From: Ifrita kowaldi
Lineage: Eukaryota > Chordata > Aves > Passeriformes > Cinclosomatidae
Length of the DNA stretch: 64,000 nucleotides
Reading direction: 5' to 3'
NCBI GenBank assembly: GCA_013398055.1
Contig: VZRS01008351.1
Location: 763,943 to 827,942, forward strand
Position 1 is the stretch's first letter. Each line of letters opens with the position of its first letter. Under the pieces are notes generated by a model. That model had not been told where the DNA came from. It saw only the letters and a list, made by a program, of their open reading frames with translations, and did not search any database. The position numbers were made by a program, and so were the translations under genes. Below, piece by piece: positions 1-13,827 of the stretch.

Positions 1-3000
1 TTACTTGGCTTTAGCACTATTAAATCACCTGCCAGAGGACCAGGTGGGCTATTAAAAACAAAACTTAATGAACATCAGAGAGCAACCACGAAAAAAAATC
101 AATGGCACAAATAGGAAGGAGATATGTGTGACTGAGTTGTGTGAAGGAGAGTTGTGTGGCCCAGAGCAAAGAAGTACAGCCCTCCACTGTCAAAAGTTTG
201 AACCTGCCCTGGAGGCCTTCACTTGACCAGCAAAGGCAGAGAACTTAACACTAGCAAAGGTCACAACACCAAAAATCTATTTGAGATTATTTTGTGCAGC
301 TCATGAGAATACATGAGAAGATCAAAGCTTTTGCTTAGGACTGGAAGAGATTAAATTGCAGAGAAAGTATCTGCAAGGTAGAAAAAAAAAGATAGCTAAA
401 TCTCAGAGACTCCTCATCAGCTCCCCAGCCAAGATGCATTATGTGAATGAAAAACAGTTGTAGCCTGTGCTACAAACAACATCAAAATACAAATCTCGCA
501 GTGATTTGACATTTACAATACACACGTTTCTGCTACAAGGAAGAGCAGGCTTCTTACTTGGAACCACTTTAACTTAAGTCAAGGGATGGATCCTTCTCTT
601 CTTGGGGAGCATGCAGACATTTATGCAGGAAATGTGCTACTGTTTCAGAGAAAATATTTCTGCTGAAACCTTTTTAATTTGACAGCCACCTCCCCAGGCC
701 TTGCCTGCACAGCATGGCAAAACCGTGGGCAGCTGGGGCAAGGGGCACATCACCACTGCACAGAGAGTTCAGGGGCAGGAAAATCTTAGCTCTGACACTG
801 GACTTTGAGCCTGCATGTCTCTGGCTCAGTGCTTTCATCTTTACTGGGAGAAATGAGGTCTTAAAAACCTCATTGCATTGTTGTTGTGGTGGGAAAGGTG
901 CTCTGAAGTCAGGAACAGTAAACAAACACACCGTTCTTTTGGAGAACACAGGGAGCAGGGTGCCAACAGCAGCTAGCAGCAAGTCCTGTTTAAAAAACTA
1001 CCAAAATAAATATCCAGTCTTTACTGAAATTATGAAACTGCTTTGGTGACAAGAGCAAAAACACCAAGAGTTCAAGTAGAAGAGATCAGTCCTTGAGAGA
1101 GGAACAGAGCAAAATTGTTCTTCACCTCAAATATCTCTTGGTCAGGGCCTTCTGCCCAGCCTTGTCCTGACCTCCTTGGTCCCCTCTAACCTTACCCTTG
1201 AGGTATTAGGGTGTTCTTGCAGGTTGTCCTTATGTTTCCCTCGGTTGGATTTATGCCATTTCGGTTCCTTGGAGCTAAATCTCACAAATCAGTAGATGCA
1301 ACTGTCTTAAGCCAACAGGCAGGACAAAGGAGAAGAAAAGGTCAATCTTCAAATTCACCAAACATCTCAATTACAAGGAGATTCCTTCTTAAACCTCAGT
1401 CATTCACAAGCAATTTTTCTGACTACCTCCTTTCCCCCCCCATCTTGTTCTTTATAAGTAGACAAAAGTTGTAGTGAGCAGAGAGGTACACAAATTTAAG
1501 CTACAAGGCATCACAGGTATAAAAAAAAATGAGCACAAACTGAGCAGGAATACATTTAGTCTTGCAGTTGAAAGACTATTTGTAACCATAAAAATGGGGC
1601 TAAAACTAAATTAATTTTAAGAAAAATCCCAATCAGTTGATTAAATGGAATATAGAACACAATAGGGAGCACATCCCTTTGGCCCAAAGTACTTATTTCA
1701 GTCTTGTATTACCGTAAAATTTGTCATACCTTCTTTAACTGTTTCTTTGTGCCTTGTTTGCTGTTTAGATTGTCTGTGAGATTTGATTAGGTAAGAAACT
1801 GCAGGAAGAGAAACAGGCACATAAAGTGCAGAGGCCCAACAGCACTGGAGGGCAGATAATCTAGCCCAGAGGGAGATAAAATGTATAGCCTACAGTCTAT
1901 TCACACTACTCCATAAAAAGCAGATCTGATTTACCTTCAAGCATGATGATTCTTTACTCCTGAACAATAAGAAAAAGGGAGATAAAGGCAACAAGCCATT
2001 TACCTTTAACACTGACAGCAGTGCCTAAGTAATTCACCACCAAGTATCCATTACACCTTCATTGCTATGCCTCATTTCTGTAAAACAGTAGGTCAGAAGG
2101 CACTCATAATTTAAGGTCCAAATATTTGCCTTCCTTGCCTTGGTTCTGAAAGGTCAAAGATGGTAGAGATTGGAAAAATTAAGCACCCCTCTTGCATTCT
2201 GCAAGTATTTTCTGTGACAGTGTATCTCATTTGTAAAGCACAAGAATGAGGCATGCCCTTCTTATAGCAGAGATTTATATTTCTTCTATAAATTATTATA
2301 CAGAAGTGGCCATAATCTGTCCCTCAGTGAATACAAGATTCTCCTATGGTTGAAAAATAGGTAAACACACTGTACTGCATTTGATTTTAATAGCAACAAT
2401 GTACTCATTCACTGGCCGACACAGCAGTGCTGATTTGGCCCAAAGATGATATTTGCAGCCTGTTCACTACAGCACATCTCTGAAAATGTTTCATGTGGCT
2501 CATTTGGCATTTGCAAACATCCAAAGTGCTTCAGGGCCACAGGAGAGAACCAGCAACACTGCATCAATCTTGTTAAATACAGAGGTTTCCTCGCCAACAG
2601 CGTGACACAAGTATAGTTTCCAAGCAGAGTAAAAAAAGCACATAAAGTGGAAAAATAAAAGGTCCAAAGTACATTACTTAATTAAAACCTTCATGTCTGG
2701 CATGTACCACAAGAGAAGTATTTTTGGTATGCCACCAATACTTCAGTATCAAACCCACAGATTTTACCCAAGGTTCTGCACATCACCATAACCTTAAGCA
2801 CCCAAGTTCTAACACAGCTTTAAATCTAAATTAGCATACTGGAGTATTTCACACCAGTGATGCTTCACTGTAGAGTTATTGTTCCAAGTCTGCAGATACT
2901 TAAAATATCTCTATCTCAGATTTTTCTCAGTACTTCCAGTCACGCTAAATAAATGGAATGAGGAGAAAAACTTAAATTCATAACACAATCCTTAAAGACA

Positions 3001-3971
3001 GTATGAAATACCACTAGCCAAAAGCTTTCCTGGTACAAGTTACTGAGGGTTCAATGATCTCAGTTCTTTGAGTTGAGGGTTCATCCTGAAGTTTCTCTGC
3101 AGGTGATCTTGGGTTTTACTGACTGTGTCAGGCTCATCAGGGGTAGAGGTCTCTGCTTTAGGAGGGATTGACAGAACTCACTCACTGCTCCTTCCCCAGG
3201 CTGCAAATGAAAGGTGAGGATACAACTGCCCCAGGCAAGAGACACCTCAGCTGTGATGTCCAAGGAGGCACGAGTACCTGGCAAATTGTTGGAGAAAGGA
3301 GTGTGTACTCTGTTTCTGTGTCTGTATCCTGTCTCCCACCCCTTAACCTTTCTGCTTCAGTCCAGGGTCTCCAAATGGGGATTCCTCTGACTTTTTCCCA
3401 TGCCAGTTCATCTGGAGCAGCACAGGCTGCCAATAGCTTTCTCAGCAGCTCTCTCAGGCACCTTCTTCTGCAGCCATTTGAAACCCTAATGGTATCTCTC
3501 AAGAACTTTTCAGACAGTCCCCAGGAAATGCTATAGGGAGTCAATGCCAGGAGCGAGTTTCCTTTCCTTGGGGTCATTCCCCATAGACCACCTGTACCAG
3601 GTAACCTGCAAGTCAAAGCTTCCAAGAAAAGCACTCCCATGGCCCATTGCCACCATCACAGTCTGTGGATTTGGTTGCCATGTGTGCTGCTGGGACCATA
3701 CCCCAAGAAGAACATTTGGACTGTGGTCTACCTCCCCAAACCTCAGCGTGGTTCACCTGCCAGCTCCTTATTTGTCTTTCCTGAGGCTACTCATGTTTTT
3801 CCGTCTTCTAAATTAGTGGGACTGTCCATTTTAAGTAAAAGCTGCTATATTTCTTATTGATAGTTAAATTCAATGTACATAAAAGGGAACAAATTGTTCT
3901 CTGTCTATTATTCTGAGCTGCAGTAGACAGTAATTTTAGAGTGCGTAGTTTTCATTGACACATAAGGCTTA

Positions 3972-4022
3972 TTTCTTTATTCATTTATGAATAAGAAAGG
4001 TTTGTTTCTTTATTCATTTATG
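3972..4022. repeat. Two-copy direct repeat of an 18-mer, offset 33
   Basis: tttctttattcatttatg occurs at 3972-3989 and again at 4005-4022. The first copy runs into its own partial inverted complement (attcatttatgaat). Confidence 0.85.
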
Positions 4023-5608
4023 GTGTGTTTGGCATGCACTAGCTGGTCTGAACAAAATGAATGACTATAAAAATAAGAAAACATAATTTCAAGACCATCA
4101 ACTGGGCTCAATAAATCCAGATAACTGCATTTGTTTTGCATCTATTTTTCCTTTTTCACTATTATTACTCATTTACCTTGTCAGGTCAAAATGAACAGAA
4201 AAGTATTGGGATACGTACAAAAATTGCTGCCTACCATAAAAGAATGAACCTTGTATTCACAGAAATCTAGAGAGACCTCAGCTTATTTTAAATCCTTTTT
4301 CTGACTTGTACTGCCATCATTCAACTTCATTTCAAAGTGGGAAATGGAAATGGAATGTATTGTTAATTGTAATCAGATTGACATCAACTTGCTAAGAATG
4401 TTTTCCACAAATTACTGTCCTCTAAAAAAGTGCAGAGTTGGAAAAAACTTGTGATTGAACATCAGTAAGATGGGGATAGAAAAATCTATTAATACTTTTA
4501 CACTACCCATGGGAGTTAATCAGAAAGCAAGACTTGACTGAAATGAAAGACCTTTTCACACCAGGATGTGATACCCTTACACATGGAAATTATTTGTTTA
4601 TTTTATTTTCTATAACACTTAATGAAGTATCTAGCAAACGTTAAAATGGTCACACAACTTTCTACAGGGTGTGCAGAACCCACATTTGTTTTAGTGACCT
4701 ATTCCCACATTTACTACTGATACTCCATGTACTAGCTCTTTATAACTCATGCTATAAACCAGAAACGTGCACAGCTAGCCGAACACATCACTAGCTAACC
4801 TTAAATTTTTCTTTTTCTTCCTCAGTTTCCCATTTCTATAGCCTTGTCTCTGTCTAATTGTCCAAGACAAATGATTGGTTGCAGTGGTTCTGAAACACAT
4901 TGAGAGTGAAAAACAATCAAAAGGGGCCAACTGTCAGAACTTTTTAATATGTGAGGATTTTTTGCTAACTCAGGTCTGATTAATGAGGTGATAGAGCTGA
5001 TCATCTGCCTGGATTAGTCTTCAGGAGTCAGAAGGTAGCAGATCATGGCTCTGCCAGGTTATAAATACAACATCCACTAGTAAGCAATCATCTAAGGGCA
5101 TAAAAATCCTGTCATATCATGAGATATGACTATTAAAGGTTAACTTTGGCCACAGTTTTGGCCAGAGAATTCACATTAAATCAAAGCAGAAACTCAACCC
5201 CAAATTCCCATTGGCTCTTCAATATTAAATACACCAGGGCAACAACTAATCCTAAGGTATCAAAATGTGCCTTTAAGACAAAGCCCATGAAAGAGAAATT
5301 GTGGAGTTTTATTGCTAGGCTCCTACAGAGCTCTCCCAGATGTCAGCCAGTAAAGCAGACACAGGACACTGCTGGCCCCATACCCTTCCACCCTGCTACT
5401 GTCCAAACATTTGCTTGTCTGTATTCCCCAGAGTGCAGGCACTGCCATTCCTGTTGCACTGGAACACAGCAAGGAAGAAAAAGAACAGGATTTTGAATTC
5501 CCCTTCCATACTCATCCGAGGGTCCATAGGGAACAGAACAAGTCTAAGACTTATCAGAAAAAGGCCAAGAAATACAGCTAGTGAGTGTGCTTTGGCCCTC
5601 CTGCCAAG

Positions 5609-5813
5609 ATGTCTGGAGCTGTTAAAAGTAGATTACATGTAAACAAGACAGGAACAAGATACTGGGCATTAGACCGTGAAAGGATGTCACTTCTCAGCAA
5701 AGAGGTAGTTGCCAGTAGGAAGTTCAGGGATGATGCCAAAATACACTTTGCTAAGGAGAAAGAGAGTGAGAAAAGAAAGATTCTGTTACAACAAGCTATA
5801 AGTGGATATTCCT
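5609..5813 (+). other. Exon-like open segment of unknown identity
   Basis: An ATG in a fair context (gccaagATGt) at 5609 opens a frame beginning MSGAVKSRLHVNKTGTRYWA. It continues through a charged stretch (KEKESEKRK) to QQAISGYS, where a GTAAGT donor motif falls at 5814; without splicing the frame stops at 5842. I do not recognise the sequence. The opposite strand is also open over the same interval, which argues that this is a purine-rich chance frame. I list it because frame and donor coincide, not because it has a known homologue. Confidence 0.15.
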
Positions 5814-8800
5814 GTAAGTATTCAAGAAGATTGCTCATCTAAAAGTGTAATACAGCTGCCAGGATCAAGCCTAAGCCTTCCAGTAGCAATGGAGGAGTGC
5901 AGTTTCTTTCCAAAAGACAATAGATTGAGAGAAAGTGACTAGCAGGTGCTGAAATAAGTAACAAAACACACTGTTTATCTATGCTCAGAGGCAAAGGAAT
6001 AGGAAAAAAATACGTTGTAAAAAATTTCTGCATTCCAACACCAAGTGCTCAGGCGTTCACTACTTGCAATAGTGCAGCGGTCAGCAGTGAGTTAGAGTAG
6101 GCTCTGCTGATGGTCAAGGTTGTCAGCCTTCCTGCTGAATAGCTACTGCTCAGGCAGAATTTCCAGTCCTTTCTGTGGTCTTGTCCTGCATAAATGCAAT
6201 ATAAGGACCTGAGAAAGTTAAACCTCTTAATTTTATACTCTCAGTTCTCATTATGCAGAGGAAATCAAAGGGATGTTAGGAATGAGCAATGTACAAGCAA
6301 GACCAGTGAAGCTGAGGGAGGTAGCCCTTCAGCTCCCAAAATTCTCTTTCTATAAAGCAAGGAGAACATGTCAGATCAAAAAGAAAACACAAACTGTTCC
6401 AAATAAACTATCTTGATAATTGAGGACTTGCTGTTTTCTCACATGAGCTATCTTTATTTAGTGCTTCTTTCTCCCACAAACAGTTCCCCTCTCATCTCAC
6501 ATTCCCAGAGGTCCCTTGCAGACTATAACATTATTAAGTAGTCACCAGCTTCTGCAAATACCACCCAGCAGATGGGGGCTGGGGAGGACGGCTTACCTCA
6601 TCATCAAGTGCTACCCAACTCCTGGCATTTGCATTAGCTCAGCTGTGGTGTCTGTTTATCAGGCTTGATGCTTTCCCCAATCCAAAAGTCGAGCAAGAGA
6701 CAATCCCTTAATCTACCCTGCTTTAATGCAATAACTTCTACATTTGTAGGAGCCAAGAGGCTGCAGCTCTGGTCTGGAGCTGGCAGGATCCTAAAGCTGT
6801 TATTTTGCAGAGACAAACCCCATTACTCAGCTACTAAGCAGCAGCACATTTCTGGCAAAAGAGATGATGATACCTTTAGCAAGGACCAGGGGAGAGTTAC
6901 AGACTTCAAAATTACATGAGAGCGAAGCAAGTACAATCTGCTATTTACAGTGTCACTTGACATCTGCAGCCCTAAAAGATTTGGCTGTATGGGCCACATG
7001 ATAATCTTCCAACTCCTTGAGAAGTGGCACAGAGTTTCAGTATCCTTTAAGGAGGTATTAGAATGTTACACTTTGACTGAGCTGGTAATTTGACTCTAAT
7101 TGCTGTTGACCAGTAAGGCTTGCATGAGTAGGAACCAGATTTCTCTGTGTCTCGGCCCCTCTACCAGACTGGAAATTCTGCTTTCCTGGCTTCCTGTGTG
7201 TGTTGGGTTTTCTTGTTCGAGGGGACCAGCTCTCAGATCAGACCTTCTGGTTTCCAAGTTTGTACCATAACAAGCTAACACTGTTGCAAACCTCAGACCC
7301 AGTTAACCATCATTTGCACTTGGCATCCAAGTCCAAGGGAATGTGCTAAAATTTAAATTGCTTGCACAGCCTAGTTAGCATTAGGGTACTGCACCTAAGG
7401 TACACATGCTTGCTCTTTCTGCTGTCTGAGCCATATCATATTCTGGGCACAAAATACAGGCATGGCACTGCTTCTAGAACCAATCCCTGGGTCCAGAGGG
7501 GACTTTCAGACCTCCTGAAAAAGGAACCCTGAGTCCTTAAACACCTGAAGAGAGAAGTACAAAGTAGTTAGGGAAAGGAGTGATATAGATTTTTATTTTG
7601 TTTTATTTTTGCTTGCTTTCTTTCTTACTGGCTTCATGACTTTATATTCCTGGTTATCCAGTCTCATTGGAGGGCATGGAAATCTGTGCTGATAGCCACC
7701 TAGCAAGAGCATATCCTGAGAAAAAGTAGGAACAAGACTGAGGTCTTCAATTTGAAATAAAACAAATTTGCTGCCTGCTCAAATCTCTGAAAGTGTGGGA
7801 TATATACCACTACCACTGGGTTTTTAAAATAGGACATCACAGCTGCTGGGCTCCATGCTAACCCTGTACTGCCCATCCCTGTGGGGTAGGGGGATTTGAA
7901 GCACCATGAATGGATCAAGCTCCACCATGGACCTGTACCTCTTGCCTCGCAGAGGAATCCCAGTCGTGCTGGGGAGCCTGGCCACTTGTCCTCAGGCAAA
8001 TCAGCGTGTGCACAACCTCCCAGGGCACTCCAGAACCCCAAATTCTGCATGTCCGTGAGACTGGTTAGAGAGAGTAATTTTTCTATACTCATGCCTTGAA
8101 AACAGGACATGCACTTCAGCCTAGTATTGCTTCTGAGCCTGTCCCCACCCTTAGTGCTCGATGCTCTCCCTTTGAGAGGTGTATTCCATGCACTCGGATT
8201 CTCACCATTGCACATTCTGCATTTCTTTTTCTGTAGTTTTAACAGTATCCATTACTTAGCTGTTATCCTAGTTAGACATTGTCTACACTGAATAAAGCAG
8301 TCTCATGCCCGTGACTCACTGATGTACATCTGGATGAAAACTGAGTCTGTTTTCTGCCACACAGCCTATTCTGGCAAGAGAAAGTTTGAAGAAGCACATG
8401 ACAGGAGTTAGCCAGGCAGTAATAAGACTCACCTGAACATATACATCTTTTAATTGCTAAATGAGACATGTTCCACAACAGCTAAGATTTTTTTTTTTAA
8501 GGAGATAATTCATTCCATTCATAATAGATTTAATTGTGCTCTGATTGCTCTCACCTGGCAATTTTGTTTTGAGGCACGTTTTTTTTCCCCAAAGCACTTT
8601 CAAAGCATAGGATGGGCCTTGTGCCAGGTATAGTACAAGTTTCAAGCCCTGAAATAAATGGAATGGGATTTGCAGAGCCAGCTTTAGACATAGACAAAGT
8701 ATGCAGTTGCTGGGGCAGCTGCCTGCTTTGCCTCTGCCAGAGACCTGCCACTGCTACTGCCAAAGGAAAGGATGCTCTAAGTAGACTAACAACTCTTGCT

Positions 8801-11800
8801 CATCCTTCTTGGAAGAAGCAGTGGTGATGGCCCTTTGTTCTGACACAAGTAGGAGCACCACGCCTACTTCTCCACAGCCCTGCCACCTTCCTTGACAGCA
8901 CTCATCCACGGGGTAGTGAAATTCTGCATTTTCTTTGCCTCTGAGTCAGCTCTGTTTCCTGCATTATTCTGGATTCAGATGTTTCATTGATATTTGTCTG
9001 GTTTAAAGTGGTATGCAGGATAATGAAATAATTTTGAAATCTTCCCATTAGCTATTCTGAAATACAGCCCTGAACAGATCTGAGAGTATTGGGATGTTTT
9101 TAATACATCTTAAGGCTGCCATCCCTCACATGCTTTTTTAGTCTTTTTCTTGTTTTCTCAAAAGATCCTTCACTCAAGTGACCCCACCAGAATCTTGAGG
9201 TCCCATTCTGAGATAAGGATTCATTATGCTGCGTGTTGTTCTCCCACAGGCCTAAGAGATTTCCTCTCCCTCGATAAACTCATACTTTGAATGGAGAAGA
9301 AGGAAAAGGGTAGGAGAGCAAGTCAAGCAACAGAAAAGGGAGCTGATAGTCTCTATATTGGGACCCATACTGTTTATTTGACATAACCAGGAGTCCAATG
9401 TAACAGTGCCTGGCATAGAGAAGTGCCTGCAAAATGAGTGTAGCGTACCCTAAGACAACAGAAAATCTGTCCTGTATGATGGAAGGCACGTAAAACTAGA
9501 AAGAATAAATTCAAATAGCCCCACAGAGTGCAAGATGGACTGAGACAACCTGCATGGGTATACAAGGGATAAACATGCCAGCTAGCCCAGGCAATTTCAC
9601 TAAATCATTTCACCAGAGGTACAGTCAGTGCTGAATAAATTAGTCAATAAAATCAGAATTTAGCAAAAATAATCTAAATCTGTGGTGGCAAGCAGAGGAG
9701 GAGACCTTGACTGGGTTTCTGAGGAGACAGAAAAACAATTTCTGAAGTCTATTATCTCTTGTTTTAATTAATTCCTTCTTCTAACCTACCAAACTGTAAC
9801 ATAAAAATAGCTCAGATTATACTCTAGGGCAGTTGTTTACATGCATATTTACCAATTCTCCAGTGAGCAGATTTCTGAAGCAGATCACTCACTGCTTAAT
9901 TTTCTCAGCAAAAGGAACACAGAAATCTATCCACAGTGGAAGCACCCATGCTCTTCAGGGGTGAAAGATAAGGGTTGTAATAGTCAAACCAGAAGCAAAA
10001 TCTGAACAGATGTAAAATACTCATCATGTCTATTGATTTTAAGCTGCCTGGAAGCATCTCCTGGGAATGTTTCTCTAGATATTATCTCTGTAATCATAGA
10101 ATTCTCAATTGTAAATTCAACTTCTCTGTAGCAGAGCATTCATATTGTAAACACATAAAAGTGCTGAACTGATAAATGCATTGCTACCAGAGATGAAATG
10201 ACAAATTCATTAGCTGCATCAGGTTCTGAAAGGTAGGACTGTTTTCTCAATGACATTTATTCCATTTCTGACTCATCTGACTCAGTCATTGGCAGTACTG
10301 ATATGGTACCTGGTTCTGCTCTCCCACAAGTACCAATTACTGAAGGGAGTGACGTATTGAAGGGTTGAGATCCACTGTTAGAAAATATCTTTTGACAATA
10401 GCCTTTTTGTGAAAAATCAGTTTAGGAAAAAAGACATTTAGGAACCTGGGCATTTGGGGACAGTGAACTGCATTTACAGGTATCCAGATGCTCCGTCTCT
10501 CAAGTAGTTCCCTATCTGCTACTCTTATTGAAAGGCTGTTTCAGAATGATGTTCTGTCATTGGAAATCTTCTAAATTCCAGTAGAAAATGTAATCATGAT
10601 CAGTTTCTTCTTTAACCATCACTTTTCTTTAGAGGAAATAATTTTTGCCCCTCCCTGTTACGTTTACAGTATCAGCCACATCCCCACTCAGTTTTTCTTT
10701 TTTTTTTGGACTTACCTAGACAAACTTTACTTTGAATTTGTTTTCTAAGTTGCCTCAGGTCTCAGAAAAATCCTTTTCTGTGCATCTCTTCCTGAATCCC
10801 TCTCTTGAAAAAGGGTGACTGAGATTCTGCATAATGTTCCCAGAGACGTCACTGCCCTTTCCCCAGCATGCCAGCATTCCTTCTCTTGCTGAAACACCTC
10901 ACACCATAGTTTACTGGAGCCACTTAGAAAACAGATCTTTGGCCTAAAAGCCATTTTAGCACTGCATTCAGTGACTAAATGAAAGTTACTGAGCCATCAG
11001 ATATAATTTAGGATACCTCTTTATGGTCAAAGGAATATGTTTCAGTCTTAATTGTTAGCCTTATTCTACTTACCATGCAAAATATGTGTAATTTTAAAGG
11101 GATGCCTTGTAATTATTAGATTCTCTGGAGGCACTAGGCATGGATTGCTGGAACTCCGAAAGCACAGACCAGTCTTTGCACAGAAGAGCTGCTATTCTCA
11201 GTAAAGATAATCCTACTCTATATTCAGTATGATTTTATTCACACATTCACATCCCCCTACTTAAAATCATCACAGCAGATTTTGGAAAAGGTATGAAATA
11301 TAAATACAATCACAGTTGATGTATGCAGTAAATACATCCATATATTTAGAAAAGACCTCTCACATAGTGCATTCCTAGATGACAAAATGAGTCAGTGATT
11401 ATCTAAAGCTCCCAAACTCAGAGGCTCCAAGGAAGACTGTTGAAAGGGAAAATTACACTGGCAATAGAGGATTTAGAAGGTAGCTTTTAATATCATACTA
11501 ATTTATGCAGCTGATACCTTAAGCATCTTAATATTCCAAACTAGGATACCAAAATATCTTTCCAAATTTGACTCCTTATGATTGATAAAAATTAACGTGT
11601 AGACAGAGAAGTCTTCTCAACCTGATATTTACTGACAGCTACCCCATAATGTTCTCTACATTGAAACAAAGCTGTAAGTGTACTCAGAGAGAACAGCTGG
11701 AGTGTTGTAAAGATTGCCTGAAGTAAAACCATAAAAAAAGGGTGAAAAAAATATGGATCTGCTGCTGGGACACTGGAACAAAGCATTTATGATAGAGTAA

Positions 11801-13827
11801 AAGTAGGGGGGGAATGATTTGTGGTGGCCTAATTACATTAGAAACAGCTCTTATTCGGCTAGATGAAGAAAAGAACCCAATGGAAATGGAGGAAAGAACA
11901 GCACTTAGGTCAATCTGATATTTGTTTTCCTGCATGTGGAAAATCTTTCCTCATGAAAACTGTTTCCTGCCATTATGCAAAAACTCATCATAAAAATAAA
12001 TGCCTCAGAGAAGCTGTTGTGTATTGTCATTGGCCGCATTGGAGAGCCACTGCTAATACTGACCCTTCAGGACACATGTAAAACACACTAGCAGGTATAG
12101 TTCCAATGGGAAACGTCCACAAATAACAGGGATATTTTGGGACCTATACAATGCATTTATGGCTATTGCTTCCCACTGGAAATAGCAAAATGTGTTTAAG
12201 CAGTATAGAAACTATCAGCTGTCACTGAATTACATTGCAAGGATGATCTCTAACCCTTAAAAGAGTGACTGTTTTTATTTTGAAGCAATAGTTTATAAGT
12301 TGTTGGGCAGTAAAGCTAGCTGATGTTTTTCACAATATGCAGATGATCAGCTTCTCTAGCAGGAGACACAAAATGAAATATTATTAACAATTTATGATTA
12401 TTTCCATGCAGATACTGAATGACTAATTCCCATCATATTTTTCTGCAGTTGCAGGAGAGAGTGTTTCTGCACCTGTTTCTCTTTTTCTCCTGCAAATCTA
12501 ATGAGTAAAATTGTATGCAGCCAGCTATTAAATTTCAGATCTGTTAGTATATTTCATGCATTTAAAGACTGACAAAATGTGAAGTCATATAGCCACAATA
12601 TAATGCCACAGCGATACCAAGGAAAGTGATCACCAAGCATGCGAAGATTCAAAATCTTGGATTTTGTTGCAATAACCCACTAGCTTAAAGCCAATATTGG
12701 ATATTCATATTCAAACTAGAGTACCCCATTAATGCAATAAAGCAAAAGTTTGGAAAAATGTGATCTGTTACCACAGATGCTTTTGAGAGCTTAAATCTGT
12801 TGATAAATACCGGAAATTTATGGAAAACTAATTAGCTTATGTTATCATACATAGAGTAAAGCATCTTAGCATTTTGAGAACAGAAAGTTCATTAATTCAT
12901 TAGTCATAAATTCCTATATTTTGTTCATACACCTCTATTGAACTGACTGCCTTGTGTCTGAATAAAATGTAATTTGTATTTTGGCAACACAATTATTTGA
13001 AGGCATCAACAAACAAAATCAAACATTGCAAATAACTCCAATTCTACCACAACTGCTCTGTCACCCTGCCTAATAGAGTGATAATTATTCATTCACGTAT
13101 TTATAGCATAGGAATGGCATTTTAAAGTCTTTATGTACTATTTTCCTCATACATTTAATGAAAATAGTGGATTTAAAGTATGGACATACATACACATATA
13201 TGTATGCATATTCATACATGTTTGCTTCATAAAAGGCCACCCACATGGTTTGAAAAATATAGGTGGATAAACAGGTAGGTAAGGGAGATGTGATGACCAA
13301 GCAGCGTTACTGATCACTGAGGCTACCCAAAATTTTCCATTGACAGGTTTCTTACTGCTTTGCAAAATTTTGACTGTATCAATTGGAATGTTGTATGCCA
13401 CATTTTTGTGTTAAAATGCCTCAGCTATTTCAGAAAATATAACTAAGAAAAATAAAAAAAGTGGGTTTACTCATAGCAATTACTTTTTTCATTAAGAGGA
13501 CCTCAACCAGCCTGCTTTGCATCTGGGACCTAAAATATTCCAAGGAACTTTCCAGAGTGTCAAGAATTTGTGTTATAATTAGCATAGGCTTGGCAAGTTT
13601 CTGAAAAGGGCTTTAAACTAAAGTTGTGAAGGGACAGGAATCTCAATCCATCCCAGTCGCACCAGTTTGATGTCAGTGCCTTTAACAGAGCCTGGAGAGG
13701 GATCACATGGCAGTAGGAGGTCACCTGAAAAGCAGCACAAAGGAATTCCAGACCCTCTGGCCAGTAGCTTGGCTTTAACAGGAGGCCAGCTTAACTGCCT
13801 CTGTGAGGAATAACGAAGATACTATTG

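Larger units (their letters stand above)
1..13827. other. No supported gene; intergenic or upstream intronic DNA
   Basis: AT-rich, low-CpG sequence. The longest open frame in the window (minus strand 7700-8215, 171 codons) lies here but has no convincing homology or splice context. The segment 3050-3760 is somewhat more GC-rich and is open on both strands. The 5609-5813 segment is listed separately. I see no transposon in this stretch that I can name, and no CpG-island promoter. Confidence 0.7.

Noticed and set aside
7700..8215. 171-codon minus-strand frame, the longest in the window, with a short stretch (RFEQAANLFYF) faintly like the P4-ATPase first membrane helix
   Set aside because: The resemblance covers about a dozen residues, the surrounding residues do not follow the family, and there are no supporting exon signals. 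Treated as a chance frame.
10081..10120. catagaattct motif resembling the CR1 tail repeat
   Set aside because: The expected ggttggaagggacc-type sequence does not follow, so there is no CR1 here.
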